Shown piece by piece: positions 12,501-25,370 of a stretch of DNA of 64,000 bases. Source of the stretch: Utricularia gibba (Eukaryota > Streptophyta > Magnoliopsida > Lamiales > Lentibulariaceae). The notes beneath the pieces were generated by a model, which had not been told where the DNA came from, searched no databases, and saw only the letters and a program-made list of their open reading frames with translations. The stretch spans positions 2,172,501-2,236,500 of the forward strand of contig NEEC01000014.1 in NCBI GenBank assembly GCA_002189035.1, written 5' to 3'. The first letter of the stretch is position 1, and every line of letters begins with the position of its first letter. The position numbers and the translations under genes were made by a program.

Positions 12501-14319
12501 AACGCGCGTTCACACAGAACGAGCTCACTTCTCGGCAACTCGTCGAGTACTATCTGGACCGCATCGAAACCCTGAATCCGAGACTACGCGCCGTCATCGA
12601 AGTGAACCCCGACGCCATAGATCAAGCGGACAATGCCGACGACGAACGACGGAGACTCAAAGAAGGTAAGGCTCTCCGCAATTCATCATTCCTCCACGGT
12701 ATTCCTGTGCTTCTCAAGGACTCCATTGCCACGAAAGACAAGCTCAATACGTCCGCTGGGTCCTACGCGCTTGTTGGGGCTGTGGCTCCGCGCGATGCCC
12801 ATGTCGTGGCGCGGCTGAGGCGCGCCGGCGCCGTCATTCTGGGGAAGGCCAGTATGAGCGAATGGTACGGTATACGGTCTTTGGCTGCAGGACCTCCTAG
12901 CTGGTGCGCTAGAAGCGGCCGAGGCATTGTTAGTCATCCTCTTTTCACTCTTACAGATAGACTGTAGCTTAGTTGCGATCCTTGATGAGCTAACTACTAC
13001 TGCATGCCTTATTCCTGACTTTCCTTTTTGGTGAAGAACCCTTACGTAAAAGGAGGCAGTCCGTGTGGTTCGAGCAGTGGATCCGCGATATCGGTAGCAG
13101 CAAACATGGCCATGGTGTCATTAGGATCCGAAACGCAGGGATCACTTGTGTGCCCTGCAAACCATAACTCAATCGTATCGATCAAACCCACAGTCGGGCT
13201 CGTCAGCAGAGCTGGTGTAATTCCGATTACACATCGTCAAGATACTCTAGGGTGGGCAGTGAATCTTGAATTGGATCTGCTTTTTCTGTTGTTTCCTTCG
13301 ATCCAGGTTGCAATGTTTTGCACAGGCCAATGGCAAGGACGGTGGCCGATGCCGTACACCTGTTGGATCACATTGTTGGCTACGATGAGATGGATCATGA
13401 AGCAACAAGTCAAGCAGCTGCATTCATCCCAGCAGATGGCTACACCAAGTTCCTTAATGAGAATGGACTCCAAGGGAAGAGACTGGGTGTTGTGAGAAAT
13501 CCATTTCTAGAGCTTCTTAATATTTCCACGAGTGCCACAGCGTTGGATGCCCATCTGCAAATAATGAGGTAAAGGAGTTGGAAATCTGCCAACCTCTCCA
13601 TTGAGATAATATAATATGCGTCAGATATCTAAAAGCTTGTGAACGGATCTGAAGGGAGAAGGAGGCGATCATCATCGATGATTTGGAGATACCAAACATT
13701 GATGTCGTTCTAGATCCCTTTCAAAGTGGTCAGGTGGAGGCTGTGTTGGCTGAGTTCAAGCTCAACTTGAACAACTACCTGAAAGAACTAACATCATCAC
13801 CTGTGAGGTCTTTATCCGACATCATAATCTTCAACCAAAACCATCCTGTGTTGGTAAGCTTTCAATTCTAGTTAAGCTTTCTTTCTGATTTCCATGATCA
13901 CTGGAACAATCCAAGGAAATGGGATTTTGCAGGAAATGACTCGAGAATATGGACAAGAGCTGTTCATTCGTTCAAATCTCACAAATGGGATCGATGATGC
14001 AGTGCAACAAGCCATTGAGAACCTTAACACACTTTCTGAGCAAGGTTTTGAGAAGTTAATGTCAGACTACGGCTTGGATGCAGTGGTGTCATTGGGTTAT
14101 AAAATTAGTTATGCGCTATCATGCAAAGGGTTTCCTGCAATCACCGTTCCCGCTGGCTACAGCTCGGATGGCATGCCATTTGGAATCTTCTTTGGTGGGC
14201 TGAAGGGGTCAGAACCTACACTTATTCAGATTGCATATGCCTTTGAGCAAGCCACGCAGATAAGAAAGCCTCCAACTCTCTTCCCCGGCAATGAGAGACC
14301 AAAGTCTGATATTTGGTAA
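12377..14319 (+). CDS. Amidase-signature family protein, copy 1 (secreted or ER-targeted)
   Basis: Amidase-signature hydrolase resembling the plant 'probable amidase At4g34880' group; the substrate is unknown. Exons 12377-12928, 13037-13251, 13326-13568, 13655-13853 and 13933-14319 join in phase to 531 residues. Residues 1-30 form a hydrophobic signal peptide. The Ser-cisSer-Lys triad is visible: Lys in HGIPVLLKDSIATKDK, the cis-Ser in GGSPCGSSSGSA and the nucleophile Ser in GSETQGSLVCPA. The C-terminal half includes KGFPAITVPAGYSSDGMPFG, as expected for the family. All introns are GT-AG. The third leader unit of the upstream triplication provides the start at 12377; the earlier copies could act as alternative leaders. 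A second intact copy lies at 26290-28204. Confidence 0.9.
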
Positions 14320-14488
14320 TGCTAGAGACTAGAGACAACGGCTTGATCAACTCTCTGTTATTCTGCTGTCTCCTCAAGTATGGTTGCTATAAAATCATAC
14401 CTGATCGTATCATTCAGTGAATCTTCAACATGCAAGCGGTGAATTTTACTGTTCAATTGATTGAAAAACTGAGCATCGGACATTTGTC

Positions 14489-17400
14489 ACACAAACAAAG
14501 TATTCGTATACAACATTCAAAATAAAAATCATAATCATCTTCTATCGTTTATTTGCCAATTATCTAATTTTTAGGTTTTTAGAATATTTTATTATACATA
14601 TAATTTAAAGATTGCTTTTTAATATAATAAAATATTTCTGTTCCAACATATTTTTATTAACAAAGAAAATTGATTTTCTTTTATTAATAATTTTCTACTT
14701 AATATATCTATTATATATAAAATTAAATATTTTTTTAAAAAATGCGAAAAAAAAATTGGTAAAATGTTTTTATTCGCAATACAACTTGAGTATTTTTGTA
14801 AAATGAATAAATAAAATCTAAAAAATTATATATAACATATTTAAAAATTAAATCATTTCACTTAATTCATAATTTTGTTACTTCATCACAAAAAGTTTAT
14901 TATTATTGATGATTAAAAATATATAAAATATGTTATTTTATACTCCATCACAATCGTTATTATCATTTATAATTTATAATTTTCATATAAGAAATTAAAT
15001 TTTAATTAACATAACCATGAGTGCTTATAAAGAAAAAAATTAAATTATTATAAAATTAAAATATGATAAATAAAATATATTATCAATTTTGATTTAATAT
15101 GTAATTTCAGTTATTTTTCATAATCAATATTAAATATGAGTAAGCTATTTTTTACTTCAATTATGATTAAAAAATAGATAATTTAATGTAACAATAATTT
15201 ATAATCATAAATAAATTAAATAATGAAAAGAAAATTTATTAGAATATGAAACATGATTAAAACATAAAGCATAAATGATGTAATACGAATAATAATATTC
15301 AAAAGATCAAAATTAATATTTAATTTTTTAAAAAATAACACCAATCAATACATATAACATTTAATAATGTATTTATAGATTTGTCAATGTGAATCAATCT
15401 CATTAATTGGCTTTTGACTGAATTTGAATTCATTGACGTAACTTCCCACATCATCTGCATCTAGAACACCTTGAAAGAACAAATGGAAGACATTGTAGAA
15501 GTTAAGTGTTGGGGTCGAAAATCTGAATGATGATGAGGACCGATTTAATGTTATAGCTAAAACCAAACAGGTTAGATCCGATTTAGATATTATGGTTTTG
15601 GGAGGTGTGGTGCATTCATTGGAAGTGAAAATGGTGGAAACCATCCAAGGATAGAAAAACTACGAAGCTATCAGAGTTAATCGAAAAAAGTAGTTTCACT
15701 AGCCGAGAATAAAGAGGAATACAAACTTTTGAAATGTAAAGAGTTCAAAGAACTCTTTTTTTGTCTTCAAACTTTCTTATATTTATAGAAGAGATTGATC
15801 CGATCGAAATCTTAATTCCGTAGATGTTGGCAACTTTTTGGGCCGATTATCTTTACTGCGATCCTGCTGACAGATAACCATTGATTGCTCTGACATTCCT
15901 GTAATTCAACTATTTTTTAGATTGCCTAACAATGAGCACCTCTATCTAGTTCTGACACTTATCGATCAGTCGACCTACGACGAGTTGTTAGAAGGCTTTT
16001 GAAACCTTTTTAAACTGATTTCGCTCGAGAGGAGTCGATTCGGTCCTCCACAAACCATACATTTGCAAATAACTCCCGAGTGCACCTCCAAGCAGCGCAT
16101 GACGATTTAAGGCCCATCAGCAAGCAAATTGTCTTTACTTTCAGTTTAATTTCATGATATAGGAAATATTGCACTGTTAACCTAAAAATTTACATTAAAA
16201 AGATTTATAGAAAATAGTTAAGAATTAAAAAATTACATAAATAATTTAAAGTCACTAATTGGGTCTAAAATCAATTTATACATAGAGTCATCAACTAACC
16301 ATGTGTTGGTAGAGTTGTATTTGTTTTCAAATACTTGATTTTCCCAAATATACCATAAAGGTTTCAATTTCATAGTATCAAATGCGTTGTTGATTCGCCT
16401 CTTAGAAGTGATTATGCAATTGGTTTCATTCCATAAAAATACCAAATTGTTCTTCATATTATCTCCAAGAATATAATTACATAATACAATATTTTAAAAC
16501 GATTTACATTCCTCAATGACCATATTCTTAAATCAAAATTTTTCATACACTACTCCAAAAATGATTTACAATATGGTCTTAATATACTTAAAACAAAAAT
16601 GGTCAATCCTAAATGTAATTTTTTAAAAAACGAAACAAGTAAATATACTAACATCCTCGTCTGTTAATCATAATTGGAGGTGTAGTGTCTCGTCTATTTT
16701 TACAATATATGACATCGGCTAGTACTCCTATAATATTTAAAACGATTAACTTTCGGTACATCATAGAAAAATAGTTAGGTTGCACAATCAAACTTACACC
16801 TATTTCTTCATAGTTACAAAGAGTACTAGATAATATCTCTATCTCTCATTGTGACTCTAACAATCCCAATTGTAGTCTTTGTACTTATAAATAAAATGGT
16901 AAATATGAGAAAAAAATATATAACTTGTATAAATTATTTAGAAATAAGTAACATATTATCTCGGGTAAATCATCAATATTTGATGAAGATGAAGTATCAT
17001 AAGGTTCTGGAATGTCTCGTGGAACATTTTCAACATTCGGAATTTTCAGAAATGGTTGTCGTTGAGATGCACTTCTTTTAGTGGTATACCAAATACGTCT
17101 AATATTTCGAGTGTACATAAATGGTGATTTGATTTACAATTATTTCAATTGTCAACCATGAATCAAAATAATTAAAGAGAATCATCAACATCTTCATAAA
17201 AATAAATATAGTATACTTAATTAATATAAATCAATCAAAATATAAAAAATTGATCAAAAATTTAAAAAAATATTAAAATCGATTAAAATATAACATTATA
17301 ATAATTAAAACATACCTAAAATAATTTCGACTTAATCAAGGTCTACAATTATTCCTCTAGTAATTCGAATTTGTGTAGTTATTGATGATATCACCCATAT

Positions 17401-17987
17401 GAAACTCATACATCATGTACCAAAAGATACTTGTAATTTTTTCACGATAATAGCAAAATCTCGCTTGCATGTGATAAAAAATCAGTTTGAATTTGTAACT
17501 CACTTGCCAAGAATTAGATTGAAGAATGTATTTAATGAATATGGAAATACATCTGATTCACAAATATAGACAACGGTCAATATGTTTGTAAATTGATGGT
17601 GGTATCACATATGATAATGAAAGTTTCAATTTTCGTAGCACTTTTATCACAAAAGGATGAATCAAAAATTGTAGACCACACCGAAAATGTTCGGTACTAA
17701 TAATAAATCCACTATTTCTGATTCTTTCGAGAGCTAAATCCGTGATTTCTTTTCTATCAATTTTATCTACTAATAGATAGTCTTCCAGAACACAAAAACA
17801 TATATGAATCTTCTCCACAATGTGCATCTAAAAAATAAATAGAAATTAATATATAAAACATTAGTAAATAACCTACAAAGGTGTAAAAAAATTAATATCT
17901 TCAATATTCTCAATAGCTCCCGTTCAATATCTTCAAAGCCAATCTCATACAGCCGAATAACCTACCATATTGCAAACTCTAACAAGT
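14489..17987. other. Very AT-rich spacer between the two duplication copies
   Basis: About 3.5 kb that belongs to neither copy of the duplicated block. Long stretches of A and T with only short random open frames; a block near 15380-16130 is less AT-rich and could be the remnant of a different element. I found no recognisable coding domain, no clear terminal repeats and no convincing target duplication at its edges. It is probably decayed transposon or other non-genic DNA that entered at or after the duplication junction. Confidence 0.5.
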
Positions 17988-20250
17988 TAATCTATGCACA
18001 TTCTTGGTTCTTTCTATCCGTTTCTATGGTTTGCATCCTCATATAGCTGATTTATTTGAACAAGGTAGCCATTTCAACCTTGGAAAATACTGTTGGAAGT
18101 ATGCTCAAAATCCATGTAATCTAGTATCTCATAATCATTGTTCTCACTTTTATGGCAATGTTCAAAATTACATGTTTGGAGAATGTATTTTTAAGTTGTT
18201 AAAAATATTCAACAGATTTTTCTATAACATGTATATTCAAATGGTTCACAGTTTGAATACTTTAATTGGGCATCATTGTTGATTTAACTGTCACCTCCAT
18301 TTATTTTACTATGTTAATAAAGTGTTTATCAAGATATAATAGGCAGTGGGTCGAATGTTGCTTGACATGAGATGTTAAAATAAACATGTGGGGGCTCATA
18401 AGATGAGCTGACCAAACATGTGACGGTGAATAACATATGCATGGTATTTCACATATGTCAACATAATGTTATTCAAATTGCTTTATGAAAATCCTTTGAC
18501 TTGAGGTTTCATTGTGTCTTATATATTATTGCTTTAGATTTGTTGCTATTTAGGTTTGTTGAAATATACAAGTCAACGATAGTGATGGTCTAAGTTGATT
18601 GTGTATGAAGATCTATGAATAACCAAGATAGAATTCATTACTCCAGGTAAACGGAGATGGGACTTCAGATTTCCTGATTGTTTCGTCGGGTGAATTCCTA
18701 GCCAGGTTATCAAGATATTGGAATGAGATTCCAGGTTCTCGTTTTGCCGTCGAAACATGTGTTCAGGATAATGTTGATGATCTAGATGAAATGGAATTTG
18801 ACTATCCATGATTCCATTCTAGATCGGAGTCTATAATGAAGTGATATTCATAAGGATAGCAATCAAGGTTTATCATTGAATATTGTATCCAGTTTTAATC
18901 GGGTAAATACAATATGCGATGCTAGGCATCTCTTATATTTTATGAGAGACATGATATATTGGGACAATATCGTTGTTAGAGAAATGAGATTTCTCGCCTC
19001 TCATTGTCGATTAAAAATGAATATAGTAAGTCACACACACGAAGAATTAAAAGTTGTTCGAGACACTTGTGATTCGAATTTTGGTAGACTCTAGCATATC
19101 TTAAACTTGGATCACAAACTGGTTAAATATTGGTTGTATAGCTCAAGTCCATATTGGTAACCAAGGCCCAAAATAATATGGGCCGATGATTTGAGCCATG
19201 AGGCCCGGGCCCATATTTCTAAGGCCCAAGCCCATATTTATTAGCCCCATATTGAAAAGTGTGCCACATTAAAATGAATGCCAATGTTTAGCTATAAATA
19301 GAAGTCAATTGCCCTACCTCCAAAAAGTTTTGGAGTTCTTCTTCTGGGAAGAGGCGTTCAAGCTCCAAAAGAGGAAAAGCGATCCACGAAGAAATGAGAT
19401 CGGTGAATTGCAATACGAAGAAGAGAACTCGACTCTGGTTTCGAGTTTGATAATTTTCTTCGCTTATTCCACATGTTTCTTCTATATTGATAATCAATGT
19501 TAATATGAGATATTAGCATTGATTTTACTGTGTTTTACCTAATATGTTGATTCAAGAGTTGAATCGAGTCTTAATGCTAACATGAGATATTGGCTATAGA
19601 CGGATGTTTATTCCATGAGATGTTTTAAATATATTTTAGGCAAAATGTATGTGATACATTTGTTGGTCTAATCTAGTCGAATTAATTGATAGTGCGTGTG
19701 AACAAGCTAAAGGCATCGTAGTTTCGATGCTATAAGCGATACGAGATATCGTTAGTTACGAAAAAGGAAAATTTTTGTTTTTCCCACCCTCCGTTGCGCG
19801 TAACCCGACAAATACCATTTGTTTATACTCCGATTGGGCATTTACCAAAACCTGTTTATCTGCCAGGCTCTCGACTACCATCAATGCCGCCATAGTTTCT
19901 CCCATATACTACGTCATGTTCACAACTCTTACCATAACCGCAAGTGCCATTATGTTCAAGGTAAGCATATTTTTCCTGAAGACTCCCTCTACTCCTACCG
20001 GATCATCACCAGACTTCTCCTGTTTCTGTAGGATTGGTCTCATCAAGATGCAAGCAGCATAACCTCTGAAATTTGCGGATTCATAACCGTGGTTTCCAGG
20101 ACAGTCTTACTTCATACGACAAGAGACATGGAGTCTTCTGCTTCAATAGTTAGGAAGGAGCAAAGGGTCAAAAACATTGTTCCCGGTCCCCTTCTGACTA
20201 CTCATTATCTTTACAGGAAACATAACTTGGTACGACGGAGATTCGATAAA
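17988..20250 (+). pseudogene. NIPA 3'-end fragment, broken duplicate
   Basis: Copy of the end of the magnesium transporter gene at 10997-11530. The exon 6 remnant (17988-18060) has TAG where the intact gene has CAG (ATATAG versus ATACAG), so it is nonsense-mutated. The following intron is split by a 1720-bp solo LTR. The exon 7 copy near 19866-19962 has a base change and indel near CGACTACCATCAAT. The exon 8 copy (from about 20032) is recognisable and is followed by a retrotransposon at 20256; the flanking sequence resumes at 25822. Exons 1-5 were never included, so no transporter can be made. Confidence 0.9.
18091..19810 (+). mobile_element. Solo LTR of a Copia-like retrotransposon
   Basis: Starts TGTTGGAAGTATG and ends AACCCGACA, with near-inverted TGTTGG/CCGACA ends, and is flanked by a 5-bp target duplication AATAC (18086-18090 and 19811-19815). 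No internal coding region and no second LTR are present, so a solo LTR formed by recombination is the simplest reading. A TATA box, CTATAAATAG, at 19292-19301 suggests the U3 promoter and plus orientation. The TGTTGGAA start resembles long LTRs of the Angela/Tork type; assignment to that lineage is tentative. Confidence 0.8.
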
Positions 20251-20255
20251 GGGCC

Positions 20256-20707
20256 TGTTGAGAGCTCGAACAATGTTGATGAATTGAGAAGGAGGACTTT
20301 GGAGAGTATTTTGGAAAGCTTGTGAACACGTTGTTGTGGGGGTTTTTTTGCATACATTCAGGAGTGCAGGAACATGTATTTGTAGAGAGTAAACTAGTCG
20401 TTGTCCTGTCGTTTAGTTGCTGCCAGACATCTTCTCCATATGGCTTCTTGGGCATGTCTTGTTTCACATGGGTCGTTGGACTGGTCTGCAACATAGATGG
20501 GTTTCGACACTGGCTTCTTAACACTTCTGGACTCTTGAGTCAGGAACCTGGGGTCTATCTTATCTTCGGCCTCGTCTCCTTCACTCAGCAGGCGCTCCTC
20601 TTCATGTTCTCCTTTCGCTCGCGACATCATCAATCCATCTCGTAATTCATCGGCTTGGCAATCTGTAATCTTCGACCGCTTCTTTTCTTCTCCATCATTC
20701 ACCAACA
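20256..20707 (-). repeat. 3' LTR of the Copia element
   Basis: 452 bp. Differs from the 5' LTR by nine substitutions and one indel in a G run, about 2 percent. Confidence 0.95.
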
Positions 20708-20716
20708 TTCCTCCTT
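20708..20716 (-). other. Polypurine tract
   Basis: On the minus strand AAGGAGGAA abuts the 3' LTR, as expected for plus-strand priming. Confidence 0.7.
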
Positions 20717-20839
20717 GATGGGGTAGTGAAGATACAGTCGACTCGATTTCAGGGTTCATCCGAAGCCCCAATAGTTGACGAACTCTGTTGAAGTTTTTGG
20801 GAAAAAGGCTTTTGGTGAGTATATCTGCAGCTTGGCCCT

Positions 20840-23800
20840 GTGATGGTACGTATTCCAGCTTTATAGAGCCTTCCTGCACATAATCCCTAAGCACATGATA
20901 TTTAACCTTAATATGCTTGGTTCTCCCAAACATCACCGGGTTTTGAGCGATGCTAATTGCCGACTTATTGTCTATTTTCAGTCTGATTGGGCTGTTGATC
21001 TGGATTTTTAGGTCCTTGCAGAGCTTGATCAGCCATTGAGCATGGTTAGCGGCTGCGCACCCTGCTATGTATTTTGCCTCCGCTGATGACTGGGCTACAA
21101 CGTCTTGCCTTCTGTTGTTCCAAGAGAATGTCGCCGAACCCAGATTAAACAGGTAACCTGTGGTAGATTTGCAGTTCGTTTCATCGCCAGCGAAGTCAGA
21201 GTCAACGAATCCCTGCAGAGAGGGGTTAGTACGCTTTTTATAGTATAATCCCAAGTGAATTGTAGAATTTATGTATTTAAGTATCTTTTTGACTATTTCT
21301 AGGTGAGTTGATTGAGGTTTATGCATATATCTGGAGAGGAAAGAGACAGCATATGTGACGTCGGGTCTCGTGGCTGTGAGGTAAAGTAGAGAGCCGATAA
21401 GCTTCTGAAATTCATGCATATCTACTGGTTTTGCATCCTGGCTGTAGGCCCTCTGCCTCTCGTCTGGTGAGACGGGTACTGACACATGTTTTGTCTTCTC
21501 CATGTTCATTCTCTTCAACGGATCTTCCGTATATTTCTTTTAGTTTATAAAGATGTAGTCATCGCGTTGGAGGATTTCTATCCCTAGGAAGTACCGTGCG
21601 AGACCAAGGTCAGTTAATTCAAACCGATCCTGAAGTAATTTCTTCTGTTCGGTAATGAGGTCTTCATTATCTCCGGTGATGAGTATGTCATCAACATAGA
21701 TAGAGACGATCACCTTGCCTCTGGAATTGTCCAGAATGTATAGGGTGGTGTCATTTTTGCTCCGGTTGTATCCTTGCTCATGGAAAAACCTGTCTATAGT
21801 AGAATACCACTTCTTGGGTGCTTGTTTAAGCCCATAGAGTGTCTTATTTAGTTTTAGGACATAGTCAGGTTGATGCTCAATGAGAAACCCAGGTGGCGGC
21901 TTTACATATATTTCCTAGGAAGGCACCTTACATAGAGTGTCTTATTTAGGAAGACACTTTTGATGTCTAGGTGGTGTAATTTCCAACTGTTGCAGGCTGA
22001 TAGGGCTATGATGAGCTTTACAGTATCTAAACGGGCAATCGGCGAAAATGTCTCGAGGTAGTCTATTCCAGCCTTTTGCAAATATCCTTTTACTACCAAT
22101 CGAGCCTTAAGCTTGTTCACGCTCCCATCTGGATTCAACTTGGCTTTGAATATCCATTTCAGGACTAGAGGCTTGATCTTTGAGGGTCTCGGGACGGCTA
22201 TCCATACATCATGTTTTCGTATTGATTCGAGTTCAACATCCATAGCCTTTCGCCATTCAGGGAACTTGAGAGCTTCATAGACTCCAATAGGCTCGTGGAC
22301 CAGGAGACATCGATCATAGATGTCCTGAAGTGATCGGTACCCCTTTTGGGGCTTCATCTTCGCATTCACTGAGACAGGTGCTTAGATGGTGGGGAAGGTA
22401 TGGTAAGTCTTCACGACTTTTACCATAGTCTTCTAGATAATTTGACCTTTCACTGATAAGGAGGAGTATAGGACTCTGGATGGCATATGATGGGCACTGC
22501 ACCAGAGTAGTATCATCAGGGTACTGATCGGCGACTTCTGTAGTGGCACCTGAATCTGAGTAAGTCTCTTCGGGTGTTTGGTTGGGTGAGAGCTCTAGGT
22601 TGTCTTCTTCATCATTTAATACTGTTCTGAAATCATTGGAGTGTGCGCATATTTGGTTGGTATCTTCACAGTTGAGTTCATGAGTAGAGTCTTGAGACAA
22701 CGGGGTAGGTTCAGTTTCTGTCACATGTTGTTGCGTGCCTTGCAGGCGCAAACTCTGATTTTCTTGAGTGTGCATTCCTCCTGAAGTTGTCAATCCGTGT
22801 GTTTGCAGGGGGTTGGACTCAGGCATAGAGGAAATTGCCTCTGATGAATCAAATTGGTGGATTGTATCCTGGCTTTGGGTGATCTGCTCCGGGATGACAA
22901 AGTTGTAGTCTTCAAGATTAATCGATAGATTCATAGGAGGAAACAAGTGTTGAATTGTCCCGGAGTAGGTGGCTTGGTCCACAGGTGCTGTCAGGGTCTT
23001 ACTCCACTCATAGGTACTTTCCTCATTCACCATAACATCTCGACTAATTTCAACCTCTTGAGTCCGCAGGTTTAGTACTCGAAAGGCCTTGCTGGTGTCT
23101 GCACAACCTAGGAATATTCCAGGTTATGAACGCTTATCCCACTTTGTGCGTTTCTCCTTTGGTATGTAGATGCAACATGGAGAACCAAAGACTTTAATAT
23201 GGTCTAGGTTGGGAACCTTGTTGAACCAGAGTTCATAAGGGGATTTGCCGTCCTGAGTACCTTTCGTTGGCAGGCGGTTCAGTAAGTAAACCGCTGTGTT
23301 CACTGCCTCACCCCAAAACTCTCTAGGTAAATTATTTTGGTACAAGAGGAATCTGGCCATGTTAACAATTGTTTGATTTTTCCGCTCACATATTCCATTC
23401 TGCTCGGATGTATATGAAGCAGTGAACTGGTGAGTTATGCCACTACTCTCACACAAGTTCTTTAATTCGGTTGATTTATACTCACCACCATTGTCTGATC
23501 GGAGTGTTAAGATTTTGCATCCACTTTGCGTTTCAGCAAGTGCCTTGAAGATCTTAAAATAGTTCAACACCTCAGCCTTGCGTTTCAGAAGATATACCCA
23601 GGTATACTTAGTGTATTCGTCAATGAAAGTCACATAGTATTTGTTCCCTGCTCGAGTAGGTGTAGACATAGGGCCACAGACGTCGCTGGTGACCACCTCC
23701 AGCTTGCGTTCAGAGTGGATGCTGATTTTGGGTAATGTTTTTCTATTCATCTTGCATTCAAGGCAAATTTGACAGTTTTCTTCTTTGTCATTCAGTTCTG

Positions 23801-25261
23801 GAACTCCCTCAACAAGTCTTTTCTTTTTCAGAGACATCAGTGATCCATAATGATGATGACCGAGCCGCTGATGCCAACGCTTTGAGTTTTCGGTCACCTT
23901 GAGACAAATATCGCTGTTGGGATAAGAATCGGTGAGCACCAGGGGAAACACACGGTTGATCATCTGGGCAGTGAGCAGTATGTTGTCATGGGCATCTTTT
24001 ATAGTGCACATGTTACATTCTTGATGCACTTTGAAGCCTTTCTCTACCAGTTGACCCGTGCTTAGCAGGTTGTGAGATATAAGTGGGACCAGGTACACAT
24101 CTGAGATCTTCACAAGCCTTTGCTCTGTTTCGATGCACACAGTTCCCACTCCAGTGACAGGTATCAACTTTTCGTCCGCAATCTCTATGAACTTATCAGA
24201 TAGTGCTGATATACTGGAGAATATAATTTCATTGTGGGTTAGATGGTGATTGCAGCCACTATCAATGAGCCATATCTCGTGTTTTCGCATATCATTGAAT
24301 GAAGTGATTAGGTTATTTTGACACAAGGGGTAAAGATCTACTCTCTTCTTATTTCCCTCTGAAGCAAGTGATACATCATTCACTGATTTAGATAACTTAT
24401 CAACAAACTCAGCAGTCTTCCCGCCCAGCTGGTGATACTTCTTCAAGGGGCAAACACGGTCTACATGACCCTTAAGGGAGCAATAGCAGCAATTTGAGTC
24501 CGGGTTCCAGTAACATTGTGCTGGTGAATGCCCCTTCCGTTTACAGTAAGTGCAAAGGGTTCCATCTCCGTTCTTCTCAGATTTAACGATGACAAATGAG
24601 GGAGCTTGTGAGGTTTCAGTTGAGAGGTCCTTCCAGGGGGAACGGTTTTCATGAGCTTTGAAGGCCACTTCAGAGACTTCCAAATGAGATGGTTTGACCT
24701 CCACTCCCTTCAGTCCTTGGAGGAGTTGCTTGGAACTCATGGAGTGGATGCGACCATCGAATTTAAATGGGGCCAGAGCATATTCAAACTGTGGAGGTAC
24801 GACGCTAATAATCTTTGCACATAGTCTGCTGTCTTCAATTTTTTCCCCTAAGCGTTCAAGTCCAGAGACAACTTTTGTTAGTTCTTCAGAAAAACTAGAG
24901 ATTGACTGACCTGGGAGAATCTTGAGGGTTTCATACTGCTTCCACAATTGAGATTTTTCAATTGCTGCAGTTTGTGTATCCTTCCCATATAGTGATGCTA
25001 GTGTATCCCACGTATGTTTTGGTGTTGTACAGTTCATGATAAGATCTACGTGTCTCCTGTTATGGCACCACCGAGAATTGCCTGAGCTTGGTCTGCTTTT
25101 TCCTCCCATGCGACCTTGTCTTCATCTGTTTCACCCATATAGTTGGTTGAGACTACTTCCCACAATTTGCAGGCTCGCAGGTAGTGCATCATTTTGTTGG
25201 ACCATCGCTCATATTCACTGCCAGAGAAGGTAGGTGCAGGTTGATTGAAGTTGGAGCCCAT
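20840..25261 (-). pseudogene. Copia gag-pol remnant with several frame breaks
   Basis: Gag begins near 25261 (FSGSEYERWSNKMM) only about 110 bp from the LTR. Two CCHC zinc knuckles lie near 24570-24440 (CTYCKRKGHSPAQC and CCYCSLKGHVDRVC). The protease motif WLIDSGCNHHLTH is near 24275, the HHCC integrase finger near 23880-23760, and the integrase core with its DNGGEY and EQNGICERKN regions at about 23700-23330. Reverse transcriptase lies at about 22260-21540, with YVDD encoded near 21700, and RNase H ends near 20840. Frame is lost near 25060, 23110, 22320, 21900 and 21540, so no complete polyprotein is possible. A short template-like insertion disrupts reverse transcriptase near 21931-21949. 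Confidence 0.9.
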
Positions 25262-25352
25262 GATATCGACAAGTGTTCAAGCAAATGGAGGTTCCGGTGC
25301 AAGTTGATGGGTGATGTAGGTTCAAGTGCAGAAGGTTTGGTGGAAAACACGC

Positions 25353-25370
25353 TTCACGTCGGGTTCACCA
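25353..25370 (-). other. Candidate primer-binding site
   Basis: Immediately inside the 5' LTR the minus strand reads TGGTGAACCCGACGTGAA. It starts with the TGG that pairs with a tRNA CCA end but does not match the TGGTATCAGAGC initiator-Met site common in plant Copia elements. The priming tRNA is not identified here. Confidence 0.55.

Larger units (their letters stand above)
10997..14488 (+). repeat. Segmental duplication, copy 1 (NIPA tail plus amidase)
   Basis: The sequence from inside NIPA exon 6 to about 170 bp past the amidase stop recurs at 17988-28388 once two inserted mobile elements are removed. The left homology edge is at ATCTATGCACAT and the right edge at GCATCGGACAT. Copy 1 is about 3.5 kb; copy 2 without insertions is about 3.1 kb, and the difference is accounted for by the 5' triplication seen only in copy 1. 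Confidence 0.9.

Noticed and set aside
16548-16687. CACTAC...GTAGTG ends suggesting a small CACTA transposon
   Set aside because: Only six terminal bases match and no 3-bp target duplication is present.
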